Source of the DNA: Actinomucor elegans
Lineage: Eukaryota; Mucoromycota; Mucoromycetes; Mucorales; Mucoraceae
Reading direction: 5' to 3'
DNA length: 64,000 nt
NCBI GenBank assembly: GCA_026027325.1
Contig: JAMSLZ010000005.1
Span: forward strand, 2,356,001-2,420,000
The notes under the pieces were generated by a model. It did no database searches and was not told where the DNA came from. It was given only the letters and a program-made list of their open reading frames with translations. Shown here piece after piece: positions 12,574 through 25,536 of this stretch; within the stretch, counting starts at the first letter, position 1, and every line of letters begins with the position of its first letter. The position numbers were made by a program, and so were the translations under genes.

Positions 12574-14030
12574 GATATACATATTAATTCGAGAGAAATG
12601 TATTTTATTTATAACACATCATCCTCTACATACTGCACATATATACATTTATTATCCATAACGCTTCCTTCAAACTCATTATTCACACTTTTTTAAATTT
12701 GAAATGAATAAAAAGATATTGATCACGAAAAAAAAAAAGTATTACACACTCTTTGTTGGAAAAGTATTATTAGATCGCTAACCGATAAAATAGCAAAGAA
12801 TTGGTAGTCCAGCAATAACAAGTATTACTGGTTCATTTTCATGATATATAATCTATAATATCCCTGTGCCATCTCTGATTTGTACTATTGAAAATTATTA
12901 GTTTCTATTGACTGTAAGCGACTGGTGTAAATGAGGATAGAAACATTCATACATTCAATCCTCTTTTTTTAATAATAAAGAATTTCTAAAAGATAAAACA
13001 CATTTAACATGGATTATGAAGGGCTCAATAGAGCATCTAATCCCATAAAAATCTCTAGCGTTTCCTTTAATGGATTGAGTTATTGTTGATTAAAATCAAT
13101 GCTTAGAATTTTTCTTCAGCATTATCCTCATAATTTATATATTTTATATACATATAATATATGATTTATGTCCCAAAGACGCCATCTTACGATTCACAAA
13201 AGCAGTATTTGAAAATTTGACTCTGCGGATATACCCCAGATTTTTCTCAAATTGAGCCAATTTTAGCCTCCATCAATTCCAACTGAATGTCATATCAAAT
13301 GACTATTATGCCTTCGCTTGGAGTATAGTTAATTACTTATGTATAAATCATAAAAAAAAAGCACCGCAGTACTCTAGACTTCAAAATGCTGTTTCCCACA
13401 AAGTATATTTCTCTTATTGCATGGACTAACATATTATGCTTAAAAGTATGTCTATTTCAAATATAGTATCTTTGGGAAAATGCCGGCCTTTTAAATGTAT
13501 ATAATAAAGTCTATTGACTAGTAATGTTAAAAAGAAAAGCTTTTGGAATGAAGTACTTAGTCGCAATATCCAAAAGTAAAGCTTTGGGCTGTTGTGTGTA
13601 TAATCAAACTCAATTCTTAACTCAATGAGGCTTGTCGCATTTCCTCAATATAACAGCGAATATAAGTGTATTTTAACTAGTGTAGTTGATAGTACATACA
13701 TTTATCGAATTATGAACCATACAAACCAATTGATCCTTTCGTAGAGCCCGGACAAGCGCCTATTATTCCCATATAAAATCAGGAACAGTGAGATATACGA
13801 AGTACGTTAGATAAGCTACAACAAGTGAATTAATGGATATAAAAGACATCTACATCTTTTTTTTTGCTATGAAATTTCCCATCAAAAATAGAAGGTTTTA
13901 CGGATTTCATTCTATTGTCTAATTACCCTTTTAATTTCTAATTCAATCTATCTATATCACAAGGCTCATTACTTTGGTATAAAAGTAGTGTTCATTTTTG
14001 GTTCGTTTTCACTTTATTACTACCTGTGTC
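12574..14030. other. Gene-poor spacer
   Basis: No supported gene or domain. AT-rich, with only short chance frames. A TATAAAAG at 13978 precedes the membrane-protein candidate that starts at 14031. Confidence 0.5.
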
Positions 14031-14999
14031 ATGAATCTGGTATTGTGTGGAAGAAATATTGCTGTGGTATTAATGGCCATCATTTCCAATATTTTTATTA
14101 ATATTATGCTACTTGGTATACACATACAGAAATTTGATAAAGAGTATATCCGTGAAGGAAAAAAAAGGTGGAATGTATTTAATTGTTGATCTTTTGTGGA
14201 CATGTAATGGACTATCATTTTGAACTTGATAATCAATCCTATGGAGATTGTCCAGGATGCGACACTAACTTTATGTAGCTTAATTACAGGCAAGTCGAAT
14301 AAGGACATACCATACAAATTTATTCGTCTATTGTCCCATGCATCTTACTTCATCGGCCTGGGTCCTTACAAAAATGCATTAGGAAACAGTGAGAAAAGCC
14401 AGAAACTACAAATTACTGAACTTTTAAAGGTATGGCTCCTAATATACTGGCCGGATAAAACCAAGAAAGTTGACCATCTTTGACTATAGTCTCAACCAAA
14501 TGAAAAATATTTTAGTGATCCAGATCTGGATGAATTTTATTTTATAAAAGGCACCAGTGGTTGCTATATTTAATGCTGTACAATGGATTTCAGTAATATT
14601 AATACCATGTATACGGTTACAAAATATAGACACAGTGCACACAATGGATGTTCTGTCAATGTACACAAGCTATTGCTCTGTATTGTGGTAACTCTATCAA
14701 ATGGTACGGCCTATTATTGTAACTCTGTTGTATATACATCTAAAGATCGAGTGGAAGATTACGAATACACCAGTGATGATTTATCATTGCTGGGGCTGCG
14801 CTTGAAGATAGCAATGTATTTTGGCCAAGTTCGTGGATATGTACTGACTTTCATTTTCATACTTGTACCGTTATGCTTAATGATCAGGTTACTCATTTAC
14901 GTCAACAGAAACAATGCATTGCCATTGGCATTAAGCACAATTTGTATACTCCTCACCACACTTGGATCTTTGATACTATATATGGTCGACTTTCTTTAG
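14031..14999 (+). CDS. Candidate multi-exon membrane protein, structure unresolved
   Basis: Consecutive plus-strand open segments look like parts of one membrane protein. The first starts at 14031 (MNLVLCGRNIAVVLM, one membrane helix). It can splice from AAT at 14174 across an intron ending at TGTCCAG into a hydrophilic exon containing SHASYFIGLGPYKNALG. That exon ends at a GTATGG donor after ELLK. The last segment (about 14600-14999) has three hydrophobic spans, LLLCIVVTLS, YVLTFIFILVPLCLMI and LSTICILLTTLGSLILYM, and ends at TAG. The joins between the second and third segments stay ambiguous because available donors leave frame conflicts. A TATA box sits at 13978. It may be a real lineage-specific gene, a decayed one, or AT-driven hydrophobic frames. 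No family is recognised. Confidence 0.3.
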
Positions 15000-17029
15000 A
15001 TATGGATATCTAAGCGATGCTTTTATTGATTGTTCTAGCAGTTATTATATTAAGTTTGTTAATTGCACTGATATTACAGTCTTGCTTATTTGACATAGCT
15101 GAACAAAGTTACTCAAGTAATACAAGTTAGCTGCCATATTTACAAGTATATGTTAGCATTAATATCTACATTTCAAATGTTATTTCTCGCGTACTTAGGT
15201 AATTATATTGACAGCAATAAAAGCTTTAAATAAATCAACTTATATTGGCTATGGTTTAATAAACAATTTAGTTCGAATATATAACAATATGTTGTCATAA
15301 GCTATCGTTTGAAGTAAATAAGATCAGACATCCGAATATTTTAATGGAATATTAAAATCAGACAGCTGTGTCTGGACCAACAATTGGAAGATATGTCACA
15401 ATGGCTTTCAGGTAAACATGAAAAACTTATTCTTCCAGTGAACCATCTAACAGGGTCAAAAGCATACAATAGTTTGTGTCTAATTTCTTCCATTGCAAAA
15501 GAGGTGCTTTGCAAGCCTCGACCACCAAAAATCCTCGCTATTACTCCGTCCTCAGTTTCACTGTACAGCATAAAGCCTCAGAACTGGAAAACAATGGTAT
15601 AGATCCTGAAATAATCAAAAGTATACCTAGTCTTATAAGTCCTATATACTGCTTTCCCTTGCATGAATAGTGAAGGGTTACCAGGATGGGGAATCCCACC
15701 AAAAGGGTGGAAGCAAATTTTTTTTTATATCATTAATTCACAAAGAATACAACAATATTTTGATTGGCAAAGGCTTAATCACAAACACAAAGAAATACAG
15801 CAAGAATATTGGAAAGGTAACTGAAATTTCGCTAGATGCAATAGTTCATCCTGTACATGGATGACATCTGATGTAACATTAGGCCAGGATCAGTTGGATA
15901 TGTAAGCTACTAGATCCAGTACAAGAATTATATGTGGTATTTTATATACAGTATACTCATTATACCTTTGCTGGAAATAATTCTAATAAATTCAGCAGTC
16001 CATTCTGAACATATACCAATCATTAAATGGGATATTAATTTGAAATGAGCTGGGAGATCTAGAAATACTGAAACTGGACCACTCACCAAAATTTTGTAAT
16101 TACTCTCAAGAGATCATATTTAAACTCCATTAAAAATTTTGAAGTTTAATGAAGGCTTTCAACAGTGAATTAAAGGTATAACTCGAGTAATGCAGACTCC
16201 ATACATAGGCGAGGATGTAAGTGTTTTTTTGTATAGATTCATTTTAATATAAAAAGTGGCGGGTTATTATTGTATTTATAAAAGGACCAAAAAAGTCCTT
16301 TTTATTATAGATTACTCCATGAGTTAAAGATAGTATCAAATAGCTTTCATACTGTTGGATACACAATTAAATTTGACACACATTTTGTTAAAGTACCTTT
16401 TTACAACACCTACTTTTTTTATCATGAGAAACTCGGAATAAAAGTTATCATTATTTATTTTATTTTGATTTAAATATTACAATCGTCGATATCCAATGAA
16501 CTTAACTTAAACGTTCAAATATTGTACAGGAGTATAAATTTAGACAGGAAGAAGACAATCATTTTAAATACCGAAATCCAATTAAAATCCAATGAAATAA
16601 ACGCGTGTTGATTGGATTCCTTAAGCTTTTGAGTGCATAAACATAAATAACAAACACTTTGCTATTCTCGAAATATTAACCGATAAGCAGCCTTGATTGC
16701 TATTCACCGAGAAAAAATAGCAAGGTGCATAATGTTCGTTCACGCTATATTTCTTGATTCGTACGAATATCTTTTAGAATAGGATGCGCATTCCAAATAT
16801 ATAATAGAGAGAGCGCTGTATGAATTTTTAACGCGACGAATTGCTAACCTGTGTATACTTCTATAGTCAGGCAAATTAAATTATATCTTTGGGGCTGTTT
16901 GAGTGGTGCGATTTCTAGACATAGATATAACTTTTTTCCTTGTGCTACAAATTTTATAACCCTTTAATACAATAACAGAAAAGCTACTACAAAAAGTACG
17001 ATAAAAAAAATTCGAGTCAAGTGTGTATT
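15000..17029. other. Spacer with unassigned short frames
   Basis: Two short plus-strand frames (about 15384-15602 and 15670-15864) have moderately protein-like composition but no recognised domain, and could not be joined into a gene. A copy of the dispersed repeat lies at 15985-16070. A single ACGCGT occurs at 16601-16606, about 430 bp upstream of the ABP2-like gene. Confidence 0.45.
15985..16070 (-). repeat. Copy of a short dispersed repeat family
   Basis: On the minus strand it starts AGATCTCCCAGCTC, continues AAATTAATATCCCATTTAAT, and ends GTTCAGAATGGACTGCTG. The start is almost identical to that of the copy at 8980-9065. Confidence 0.5.
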
Positions 17030-17497
17030 ATGAACTTGTCTGATCTTGTTCATAGAACTGCTGGAGACAATAAAGTCTTGAAAGGCACTGCCAATTCCAA
17101 CAATCGCTTAATTTCCTCGAATAACAACGCCAACATTACAGCCAAGAGCAGTAACAATAGCAATAATGTCTTGCAACAGCCTATCATTGACCCATCCTCG
17201 CCATCCACTGTATTTTCCACCTTTACAAGACAAGATCAACCGTTTTTATTTGCCATGTCCAACGTAAGAATTTGTATTATTGACAAATTTCAATAGATTA
17301 AAAAGACTAATGTATATAATTTTAATAGACGGATTGGATGAATAACAACATGTTTTTTAGTAACAACATCATGGGCGGTAATGACGCTCTGATTGAACCC
17401 ATGAATACCGTAGCAACGCCAGATACAAGCAACTCGTTTTTAAAGCAGACTTTTTCGCCCAACTCAGCTGCCATGATGAATAATACCCAGCAACGCC

Positions 17498-17540
<43 letters not shown>

Positions 17541-19323
17541 GCAGCAACAGCAGCAGATGTATCAACCTACAAATATTGCACCGCTTCCTCCCCAATTTCA
17601 AGGATTTGATTTGTCTACTACGCTTCCTTCAGCCAATACAGCAGCAGCAGCTACCATTGCCTCAGCCATTACCGCTGCTAAATCAGCTGCTTCAGCTCCA
17701 ACAGCAGCAGCTTCTACCACGCCAACAACACCTATCTCCGTTACCAATACACCAAAATCAAACACACCAGTCACCAATTCGAATGAAACAGTGGCTGCTG
17801 CTCCTGCAAATGCATCACCTTCTACTACAATCACTACAGCAGAGCACAGCAATATGATAGTTGCTCAACCCATCGCACCTACTTCCTCTACTCTAGCAAG
17901 AATTCGAAGTAGATCCAAAGTGACAGGCGAGAATGTTACTGCCAACAATTTTGAAGAAGGCTATATCCAGTTTGTTCTTAGCCATGATGCCAACTTTATT
18001 CATGATGGTATTGAAAGTTTGGTCTATGCCAAACGCAAGTTTCAATCTGTACCCAAGACAGGTGATTTGTATTATACAACCTGGGATATTTATCAGCTTG
18101 TTGTGAAACTGCAGCATCAAGAGGTAATGATAATGATAAAAAAATACATACAGTAATGCCCCTTTTAAGCGTGTTTAACTAAATATTTTATATTGTAGAT
18201 CAAGAATTGGTCTCAACTGGTAGGTCAATTAGGTTTGGCGGATATGGCAGGTAGACCTCAGTTTGCTCAAAGGGTGAAAAGATGGATGCATCGATACAAG
18301 ATTGATTGTTATTTTGATTATTTGCTGGGAAACCCTTTTCAATTCAATGACCCTGCTGATAAATACTCTACCTGTCTCTTGATGGGCAACTACAAGAAGA
18401 GAAAAACGGGAGGAATTGCATCTTCAGCAACTGTCGCTACCAATAACAAGTTGGAGTCTCAGTCTGATCTGGATGATGAAATCAATGAGGATGGAGACAA
18501 TGAACATCGTATCCCAATCTTGTTGGCAGGTAGTAGAAAACGATTGAGAGATAATAGCCAAAATAGTCTCCAAATCATTGAAAACGCCAGACAGTTTGCG
18601 CGTGCACACCAGACTGAATCTGAATCCGAGGAAGAAGAAAGTGAATCTGATCTCAAACAATCTAATGTTCAATCGGAAGAAGAGGAAGATATGATAGAAG
18701 AACAAGAAGAAGAAGAAGAAGAAGAAGAAGAACAAGAAGAATTTGCAGATGAAATAGACGAGTTGGCTTCCACTTCCAGCTCGCCTTCTTCACCTGCTCG
18801 TATTACTATACCATCCCCAAAACCCATTGCGCATCGTTCACCTCCTCAGATCAGCAAGCCTGCTTCTTTTAAACCCTCTCCGACCATAGCGAACACGCCT
18901 CCATCAGCGATCCAAATCAACAAAGCGACGCACTCACCTACGATTCATAAACCCGTACCTTCGCCTATTGTCACCACCATACCTACAGCGAAATCGACAC
19001 CTCCCCCATCCCTACTGTCTTCGTTACCACCACTTCTTTCTTGTTCCAATTGTTCCCAGAACGAAACAAAAGTAAACAACATGGAGAAAGAGATCCTTCG
19101 TCTCAAACAGCATATTACTCAACTGGAAACACAAGCAGAGAAGCAGAATGCACAAGTCAAGAAGTTACTTCGTTTACGGGACCGGACCGAAAGGTGGAGA
19201 AAGCAGATCATATCTGATCTTGCCAGAGGTCCTTTAGTCGCATCTGATAATGACCAGGAAGATGAAGACGAAGAAGACGAAGAAGAAGATGATGATGATG
19301 AAGACGATGATAGCTCTTCCTAG
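17030..19323 (+). CDS. ARS-binding protein 2 (Abp2)-like DNA-binding protein
   Basis: Exons 17030-17263, 17329-18123 and 18199-19323 encode about 717 residues. Residues about 280-392 match the fungal ARS-binding protein 2 domain as I know it: an initial EEGYIQFVL segment, a central TTWDIYQLVVKL helix, NWSQLVGQLGL, and the hallmark RVKRWMH followed by CYFDYLLGNPF. The domain is split by the second intron. In fission yeast this family binds replication-origin (ARS) DNA, so a nuclear DNA-binding role is likely, although origin function here is inference. The N-terminus is N/S-rich with a 20-residue polyglutamine tract and an A/T-rich stretch. The C-terminal half has two strongly acidic runs (E-rich, then D/E-rich at the very end), a P/S/T-rich linker and a coiled coil (NMEKEILRLKQHITQLE). 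The start is the first ATG in the exon. Confidence 0.8.
17495..17556 (+). repeat. CAA/CAG trinucleotide tract coding for polyglutamine
   Basis: About twenty consecutive glutamine codons, mostly CAA with CAG towards the 3' end, inside the ABP2-like gene. This type of tract is prone to length change between strains. Confidence 0.95.
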
Positions 19324-19520
19324 TAGCTAGAAGCACCTACCCTCTTTTTTAACTGTATAATTGTATTTTTAAAGCCTTCTTTGTACATAACCAAACTACT
19401 ACTACTATCATTTATTCATTTCCCGCCATGCTGTTTTATACATGGAATTTTTTCTTTATAAAGCTGTTTTATCACGTATATATCTTTTTTTTTTATTCTT
19501 TTAATGAAATCACGCATGTA

Positions 19521-22455
19521 ATGTTTGCTTTCAATTTTCGAAATGCCAACGATTTTGAACTTGTTCAATGGCAAAATCAAGATCTAGAGTTTAAAGGTAA
19601 AAAAGAAAAAGAAAAAAAAAGCAACTCTTTTACCAAGTAATGCATTTACTAAAACGAATAGATCTGTTTAGATACAACTGAATTACAAGACCAATTACGA
19701 TTAAAACCATTATCAAACGCACCATTTGACATTTTAAGTCCCATTGCTGATGATCTCGGCTCTGAAGCTACTATCTCAGTTGATACTATTACCACAAGCT
19801 CAGAACACGTTTCCATTCAGGAGGATACCGAGGAAGAAGATATATGGACTTGCAATCAATCCACCCCTTCTACATACAACACGCTCTCTTGGGATACACA
19901 TAATACACATTACCCTTCATATGCACAAACTAAACTCGCTTCCAGAGGCATCGGTACACCTTTTTTGACAGAAGCACCTCTGAGCTTTTTTGAGCCATTG
20001 CTCTCAAGAAGCAACACCGTTGTGATTCATCAAATAGATCTTGTCAAAAGTCTTGTGCAAGCTGTTGCGGGTTTACCTTCCATCTATTTCTATTGGGACA
20101 CTGGCAAACTGAAACAGCACGCACAGATACGTACATTGGGTGTCACTCGAACCGCCATTGCCCCCGTACTAGAGCAGGTACTCTTGTTTGGATCGCGTCT
20201 TCGAGCATTGGACCATGTAGCACAACAATGCCAATCGAATCCACATCGGTATGGCCTTGTAGGTGTCGCCTTTGGCTGCTGCTTGGCAGAATTACACATC
20301 AATATGCAATATTCAATCGTATCCACTTTGGAAAATGCGACTACCGTGCTACAAGTACATCAATATATTCAGAATTTAGAAGTGCTAGTAGAAAGAATGT
20401 GCCAATTACTTAAAGTCCGTCAGGGCAATCAGTTTACAGTACCTTTTGGAGCACAATTGTTGAATTTGTTACAACAGGAAATCATTCGATTTGATCTAGC
20501 TTTGAGCGGCAATTCTGCATTATACAGAGATATTTGTTTAGCCATGTTAAGTTACACCAGTGTGCCTTATTTAAATATGCTCAGCTGCTGGTTAAGGCTG
20601 TCTTGTTCTGATGATGAGCATAATCAAGATCCATACCAAGAATTCTTTATTGATCACCAAGCGAGCTTAAAAGAAGATGTGTTGAATCGATTTCAGGTAG
20701 TAAACATATTTTTTTTTTTTGTAACTGAAGCAATTCTTTAACAGCTTTCCCTTCAACAGATTCGGCCCAATGTAGTGCTACCGTATTTTATCAGTAATGA
20801 ACTTGCTCTGTATATACTTCGATCTGGTATATCTTTGCAGCTATTGAAAAGATCAAAATTAGATCATCCCCTCTTTCATCTGAACAGTTCCCTCTCTTTA
20901 AAGTATACACTGGAAATCTCAAAGGCTGAAGAGTAAGCACCAAATAGCAAAGAAAAAAAAATTGATAAGCGTTAATTTTTTATTTATTAGATATATGGAC
21001 CGGCTACAAGAGATTAGATCCCGTATCCAAGCATTCAATGCAGGCGCTGAAGTAGAATTAGAAATATCTACTGAACAAGAACCGCCACCACAAGAAGAAG
21101 AAGATACCCCAATGATAGACTTGCCTACATTACCTCTGCTAGGCGGGAAACCAGACCTAGCAGGCGACTTTTCCAATACGCTCAATCACATACTGCGCCA
21201 CCACACACAATCTAATTCAAGCTATATACCCACTCTGGATACCATTACGAGTTTGAGTTGTATTAAACCATTGCAGGTTTGGTGTTCTTTATTGAACGAG
21301 TGTTTCATGTCTACTTTTTTGGATCAATTCAAGCTTCAATCTCATTTGTCCTTGCTGTATCGCTACTTTTTATTTGGTCATGGTATCTTTGTTCAAGGAC
21401 TTCGTACAGTATTCTTTCCAAAAGAAACCATTGGTTTAGACATTCAGGGTAGTTGGCCGCCCAAAACGTTTCATTTGAATATGGTTTTGAGAGATGTCAT
21501 GTTGGAAGCAGCTGAACAAAAAGAAGATGATCTTGTTACTTTTCATATACGTAAAACAAGTGATACAAGTGTTTGGAATAACCCCAATGGTAAATCACCA
21601 CCTTTACATACACAGTATCGATTACTAATACACGTATCTTTTTTGTTTGTAGCGGTGGAAGCGCTGGACTTTTTAAAGTTAGAATATCAAGCCAATTATC
21701 CATTGAATATGGTGATTACACCCAGTATTCTTGACAAATACAATCGCGTTTTTGTGTTTCTAGTACGCCTATTACGTGCAAGTACTGTTGCCAAACGTAT
21801 CTATCAGCCCTTGCGTGGCTTAGCTTGGTTTCGACCTCAAACACGCGATAAGCTCTTTCGCTACCGTTTCCAAATGCAGCAGTTCATGAGTGCACTGGAA
21901 AGTTATGTGCACGATACAGCGATTCATGGCACTTGGATTTCCTTTATGCAACACGTGACGGATATGCACCAAAGTCAGCCACCTCATACAAAGGACAGCC
22001 TAGATTACGTCTCTGTGATCATGGAACCGCACACTTTTCGCGACTATCACGAACACATACTGGACTGCATCTTGTTTCAATGTTTTCTCAAACAAAGTCA
22101 AACGCGTATTCTTCAGCTGCTACTTCCTATATTGCACGACGTTGTATTGATGGGTGCTATCGTGGACGATTATGTACAAAATACCGACAAGACGTTGGAA
22201 CAAGAAGATAAGCTGGGCATAAAATGTCGCAAAATGTTTGAACAGTTTCAACAAAACACCAAGTTCTTTGTACGCATATTAGTAATGTTGGAATCAAAAG
22301 GGTCCGGCCGTCTAAGTAATATCTTGAATAGCAGGAGTTATAGTATATTTAATGAATTGTATGGTAAACATGAAGCGAAACGTGGACCAGATGTCTTTGT
22401 GAAAGATCTATTGACCCGTTTAAGCTTGAATGGGTTTTATGAACAACCAGAATAA
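19521..22455 (+). CDS. Gamma-tubulin complex component (Spc97/Spc98 family, GCP5/GCP6 type)
   Basis: A gamma-tubulin ring complex subunit that helps nucleate microtubules at the spindle pole body or cytoplasmic organising centres. Exons are 19521-19596, 19672-20696, 20745-20932 and 20991-22455. A fourth intron, 21590-21652, is likely within the last block. The product is 917 residues without, or 896 with, removal of that segment. GCP hallmarks are visible: YTSVPYLNMLSCWLRL followed by DPYQEFFI in the N-terminal grip domain, and the C-terminal LDFLKLEYQANYPLN with TPSILDKYNRVFVFL and RLLRA of the gamma-tubulin-binding domain. The acidic, poorly conserved N-terminus and the long insert favour GCP5/GCP6 over GCP2/GCP3, but I cannot decide between them. 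The start at 19521 was chosen because the in-frame extension upstream codes only for hydrophobic F/Y-rich sequence. It begins 197 bp after the ABP2-like gene on the same strand. Confidence 0.88.
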
Positions 22456-24177
22456 GTAGTTCCGGGACTGCCCTTATTAGAACATACATATATATATATA
22501 TATATATTTAAAATAAAAGCACGAGTGGGCAAGTCTGGAGATCATTTGCATTGTGTCCCTCCATTGTTATGTAAGTATCAGTTGATTCATATGTTCCATA
22601 TGAATTTATATCATTGGATAGCGGTGCCTGAATAAGCATTTTGGTAGAATCATAGAAACGCGTTTTTTATTCAATAATAAATTGGGGCAAAATATTAGTT
22701 TTTGGATAAAAAATAAAGGTAAGCGTCGATCTTTTAATATATCTAGTTTTATAGCTATGTGACAGAGATAAAAAACGTTATAAGTGGATGAGAATTGAAA
22801 TACGGAGAGTGAATCGAAGAACAAACATTAATTCAGGCACTCAATCCCGTATCATTCGTCAAACGACCGAGTTCAACTCGATGCCTTCCGGGGCAAAATC
22901 AAAGAACAAACCATATGTACTAAATGCCATAGTGACAAATCAAAATGAAACAAAAACTAGGCACGACATAAGTGACTAAATACTGATTCTGAATCTTCTT
23001 TAACATCAACCTTGTGTCTATGAACCAAGCTCAATCCACATTTTTCGGACAAATAATTAAAAAAGATATGTTCTATGCAAATGAACCTACTTGCACTGGC
23101 ACTGATAATAAAAGTCTGATTATAAAGTGGGCGCAACCTTGTTCTATATAAAAAAAAACTGATTGGGTGCGGACGGGTCTTCCAGCTATTTTGTACATGT
23201 TTGTCCGAACAGTTGCAACGATATACTTTTTTACAATAGGATCTAGCCCCAGTTTGACTTTTTTTAATACAATACAAAAACCTTCTCACGTAACAAGAAG
23301 CCTGCCACATGGGTCACACCAACAAAAAGATATATGTTTTGGCACAGACGCCCCTTTTTAAGAGCGGCAATTCACATTTACCGAACAGCAGAAAAGAAAA
23401 GGAGAGAGAGAGCTCTTTATTTTTTATCTCAGAAAAAAAAAAATTTCTTGTTTGTTGATTCAAAATCCACCAACTAACGAGTTATATTAATAAACTGTCC
23501 CTTTGATGTAACGTAGGACAAAAACTTTAAATTTTTTATTCTTTGTATCTAAACACAATGAAAAATTCCTTTTGAACATTGAATTTCCAAGTTTATACCC
23601 TGCATGGCAAAAAAAAAAGAGTAAAAGTTACGAACGAAAAAAAAAACTCTTGTTTGTTGCTATCTTATCTTTTTGACCCGAGACATAAATTAATTACCAA
23701 AAATGAGACGAGAAGAGTAGGAATTGCGGCAAACGAATTTCAACTAAAACCAACTGTTATCAAATATCAAAGAAACACGATATTTTCTACTTCAAACATT
23801 CTAAACTTAGGTGACTGGAGGTGTATTTGTAATCATTCGATAATTGATCAACTTAAATAAAGAGTTTTCTAATATGACGTTTTCTTGTATTGGCATGAAC
23901 AATGATGCAAAAGAAAAAAAAAATAGAAGAGAATCCAAAAAATACCAGCGATTTTTATATGTAAATGACCCTGCCAAAAAAAATACTTTAAGCCTGTCAA
24001 ACTGAACAAGGTTGGCAGTACTGTAATACAATCCATGATTGGTTCGTAAGGTGGGAAATTGCCATTAAAGGTGATTCTGTGCAACTAGACACAAAGTATG
24101 AGCTGAGATCTTCCATTTTATAATCTTTTATCCCCACATTTTCCAAGCGCTTCTATGGTCCGGGTTAGAAAAAAAAG
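22456..24177. other. Intergenic region before PUT1
   Basis: About 1.7 kb with several short frames on both strands (for example 22957-23310 minus and 23579-23860 plus), none with recognisable similarity or a spliceable continuation. It presumably holds the 3' end of the gamma-tubulin complex transcript and the upstream control region of the proline dehydrogenase gene. Confidence 0.5.
22489..22508. repeat. (TA)n microsatellite
   Basis: About ten TA units just downstream of the gamma-tubulin complex gene, in its presumed 3' UTR. Confidence 0.9.
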
Positions 24178-24184
24178 TATAAAA
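24178..24184 (+). promoter_or_regulatory. TATA box of the proline dehydrogenase gene
   Basis: TATAAAA 90 bp upstream of the ATG at 24268, followed by a poly-T/poly-C pyrimidine stretch typical of transcription start regions in fungi. Confidence 0.65.
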
Positions 24185-24267
24185 AAGAGACCATGATTGA
24201 TCAAAAAAAGTTCTTTTTTTTTTTTCCCCCAATCAAACTCTCAGTTAATATTCTTCACATCACTTAA

Positions 24268-25501
24268 ATGCACCGTATTGCTTCTCGTGCCCCATTCTTA
24301 CGTTCAACCTTAGTAGCTGCTGGCAGATCGCCACCACCACCACCTACCAGATTCCAATGCCTTAGCAGATCATTCACTACTGCAAACACACCTATTAAAG
24401 CTCGTGTGCCATTCAAGACAATTACTGCTAGTGTCTTGTTGACTTCTTCTCTCTACATGTACTCTCAAGGTATTGCTCAAGCTGAAGCTGCTGATCTCCC
24501 TATTGCTCTCAACAGCAACTCTACTCCTTCCATGACATTGTCCGAATTGCAAGATAAGGAAAACCGTATCGCTGTCCATGCCAAAAGCACTGAAGAATTG
24601 GCAATGGCACTCTTTGTTTACCGTCTTTGTGCTTTACCCTGGTTAGTCGATGCGGCACCCCATCTTATTTCTCTTTCCGAGAAACTCGGCCTACAAGCTC
24701 CTGTCTATTGGTTCGTCAAGCAAACCTTTTTCCGTCATTTCTGCGGCGGTGAAACTCCCGATGAATGTATTTCCAGTATGGATAAGCTTTCTCAATTTGG
24801 TATCAACAGTATCCTGGATCTTTCAGTTGAAGCTGATCTTCATTTGGATGATAACAAGACCACTGTCGAGGGTCAATCCAAGTATTATCGTGATGAGCAA
24901 CAGGCTGATGTTATTTTGAAGATGACTAAGACCTGCATTCAAACTGCTGCTGGTGGTGCCAAGTCCAATGCCATGGTTGCTGTCAAGGTTACTGCTTTCT
25001 CTCCCCCTGAACTCTTGCTTCGTTTGAACCAAGCCATCACTGCCCTTGATCAACAATTCTTACAAGTACAAGAAAACGGTAATATCAACGCTCAAGGTAT
25101 TCGTCAAGTCATTCAAAAGATCTTGCCTGCTGCTGAAACTGAAGAACAACAGCAACAACGCGACTCTATTGTTGCTCACCTCGAAAGCAAGCACTCTACC
25201 TTGGATGTCATCGAGTTCAGAAAACTCTTTAATTTGCAAGGTCCTGGTCGTGATGTCTGGTGGAAGACCACTCAAGACAGTGCCTTGTTGACTGCTGAAG
25301 ATCTTGAAGCTTACGATCGTATGACTCATCGTCTTGATGAAGTCTGTGGTTTGGCTCGCCAGTTAAATGTTGGTGTCATGGTAGATGCCGAACAATCTTA
25401 TTTCCAAGATGCTATTGATCACGTTGCCATCAACCTTCAACGCAAGTTTAACCGTCGTGTAGAGAACCAATCGCAAGCTCCTACTGTTTTTAATACCTGT
25501 A

Positions 25502-25536
<35 letters not shown>

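Noticed and set aside
17576..17857. Frames overlapping the ABP2-like gene (L/Q-rich plus frame, V/A-rich minus frame)
   Set aside because: Shadows of the CAA/GCA repeat tracts; the ABP2 frame is supported by its domain and splicing.
18424..18735. Minus-strand frame starting with a phenylalanine run
   Set aside because: It is the complement of the GAA-rich acidic region of the ABP2-like gene.
19428..19520. Upstream in-frame start for the gamma-tubulin complex gene
   Set aside because: The added residues are an AT-driven F/Y/I-rich stretch unlike any GCP N-terminus; the ATG at 19521 is preferred.
25505..25532. Long poly-T tract near PUT1 as a transcription terminator
   Set aside because: It lies inside the PUT1 intron as part of the polypyrimidine region; poly-T runs are common in introns of this genome.
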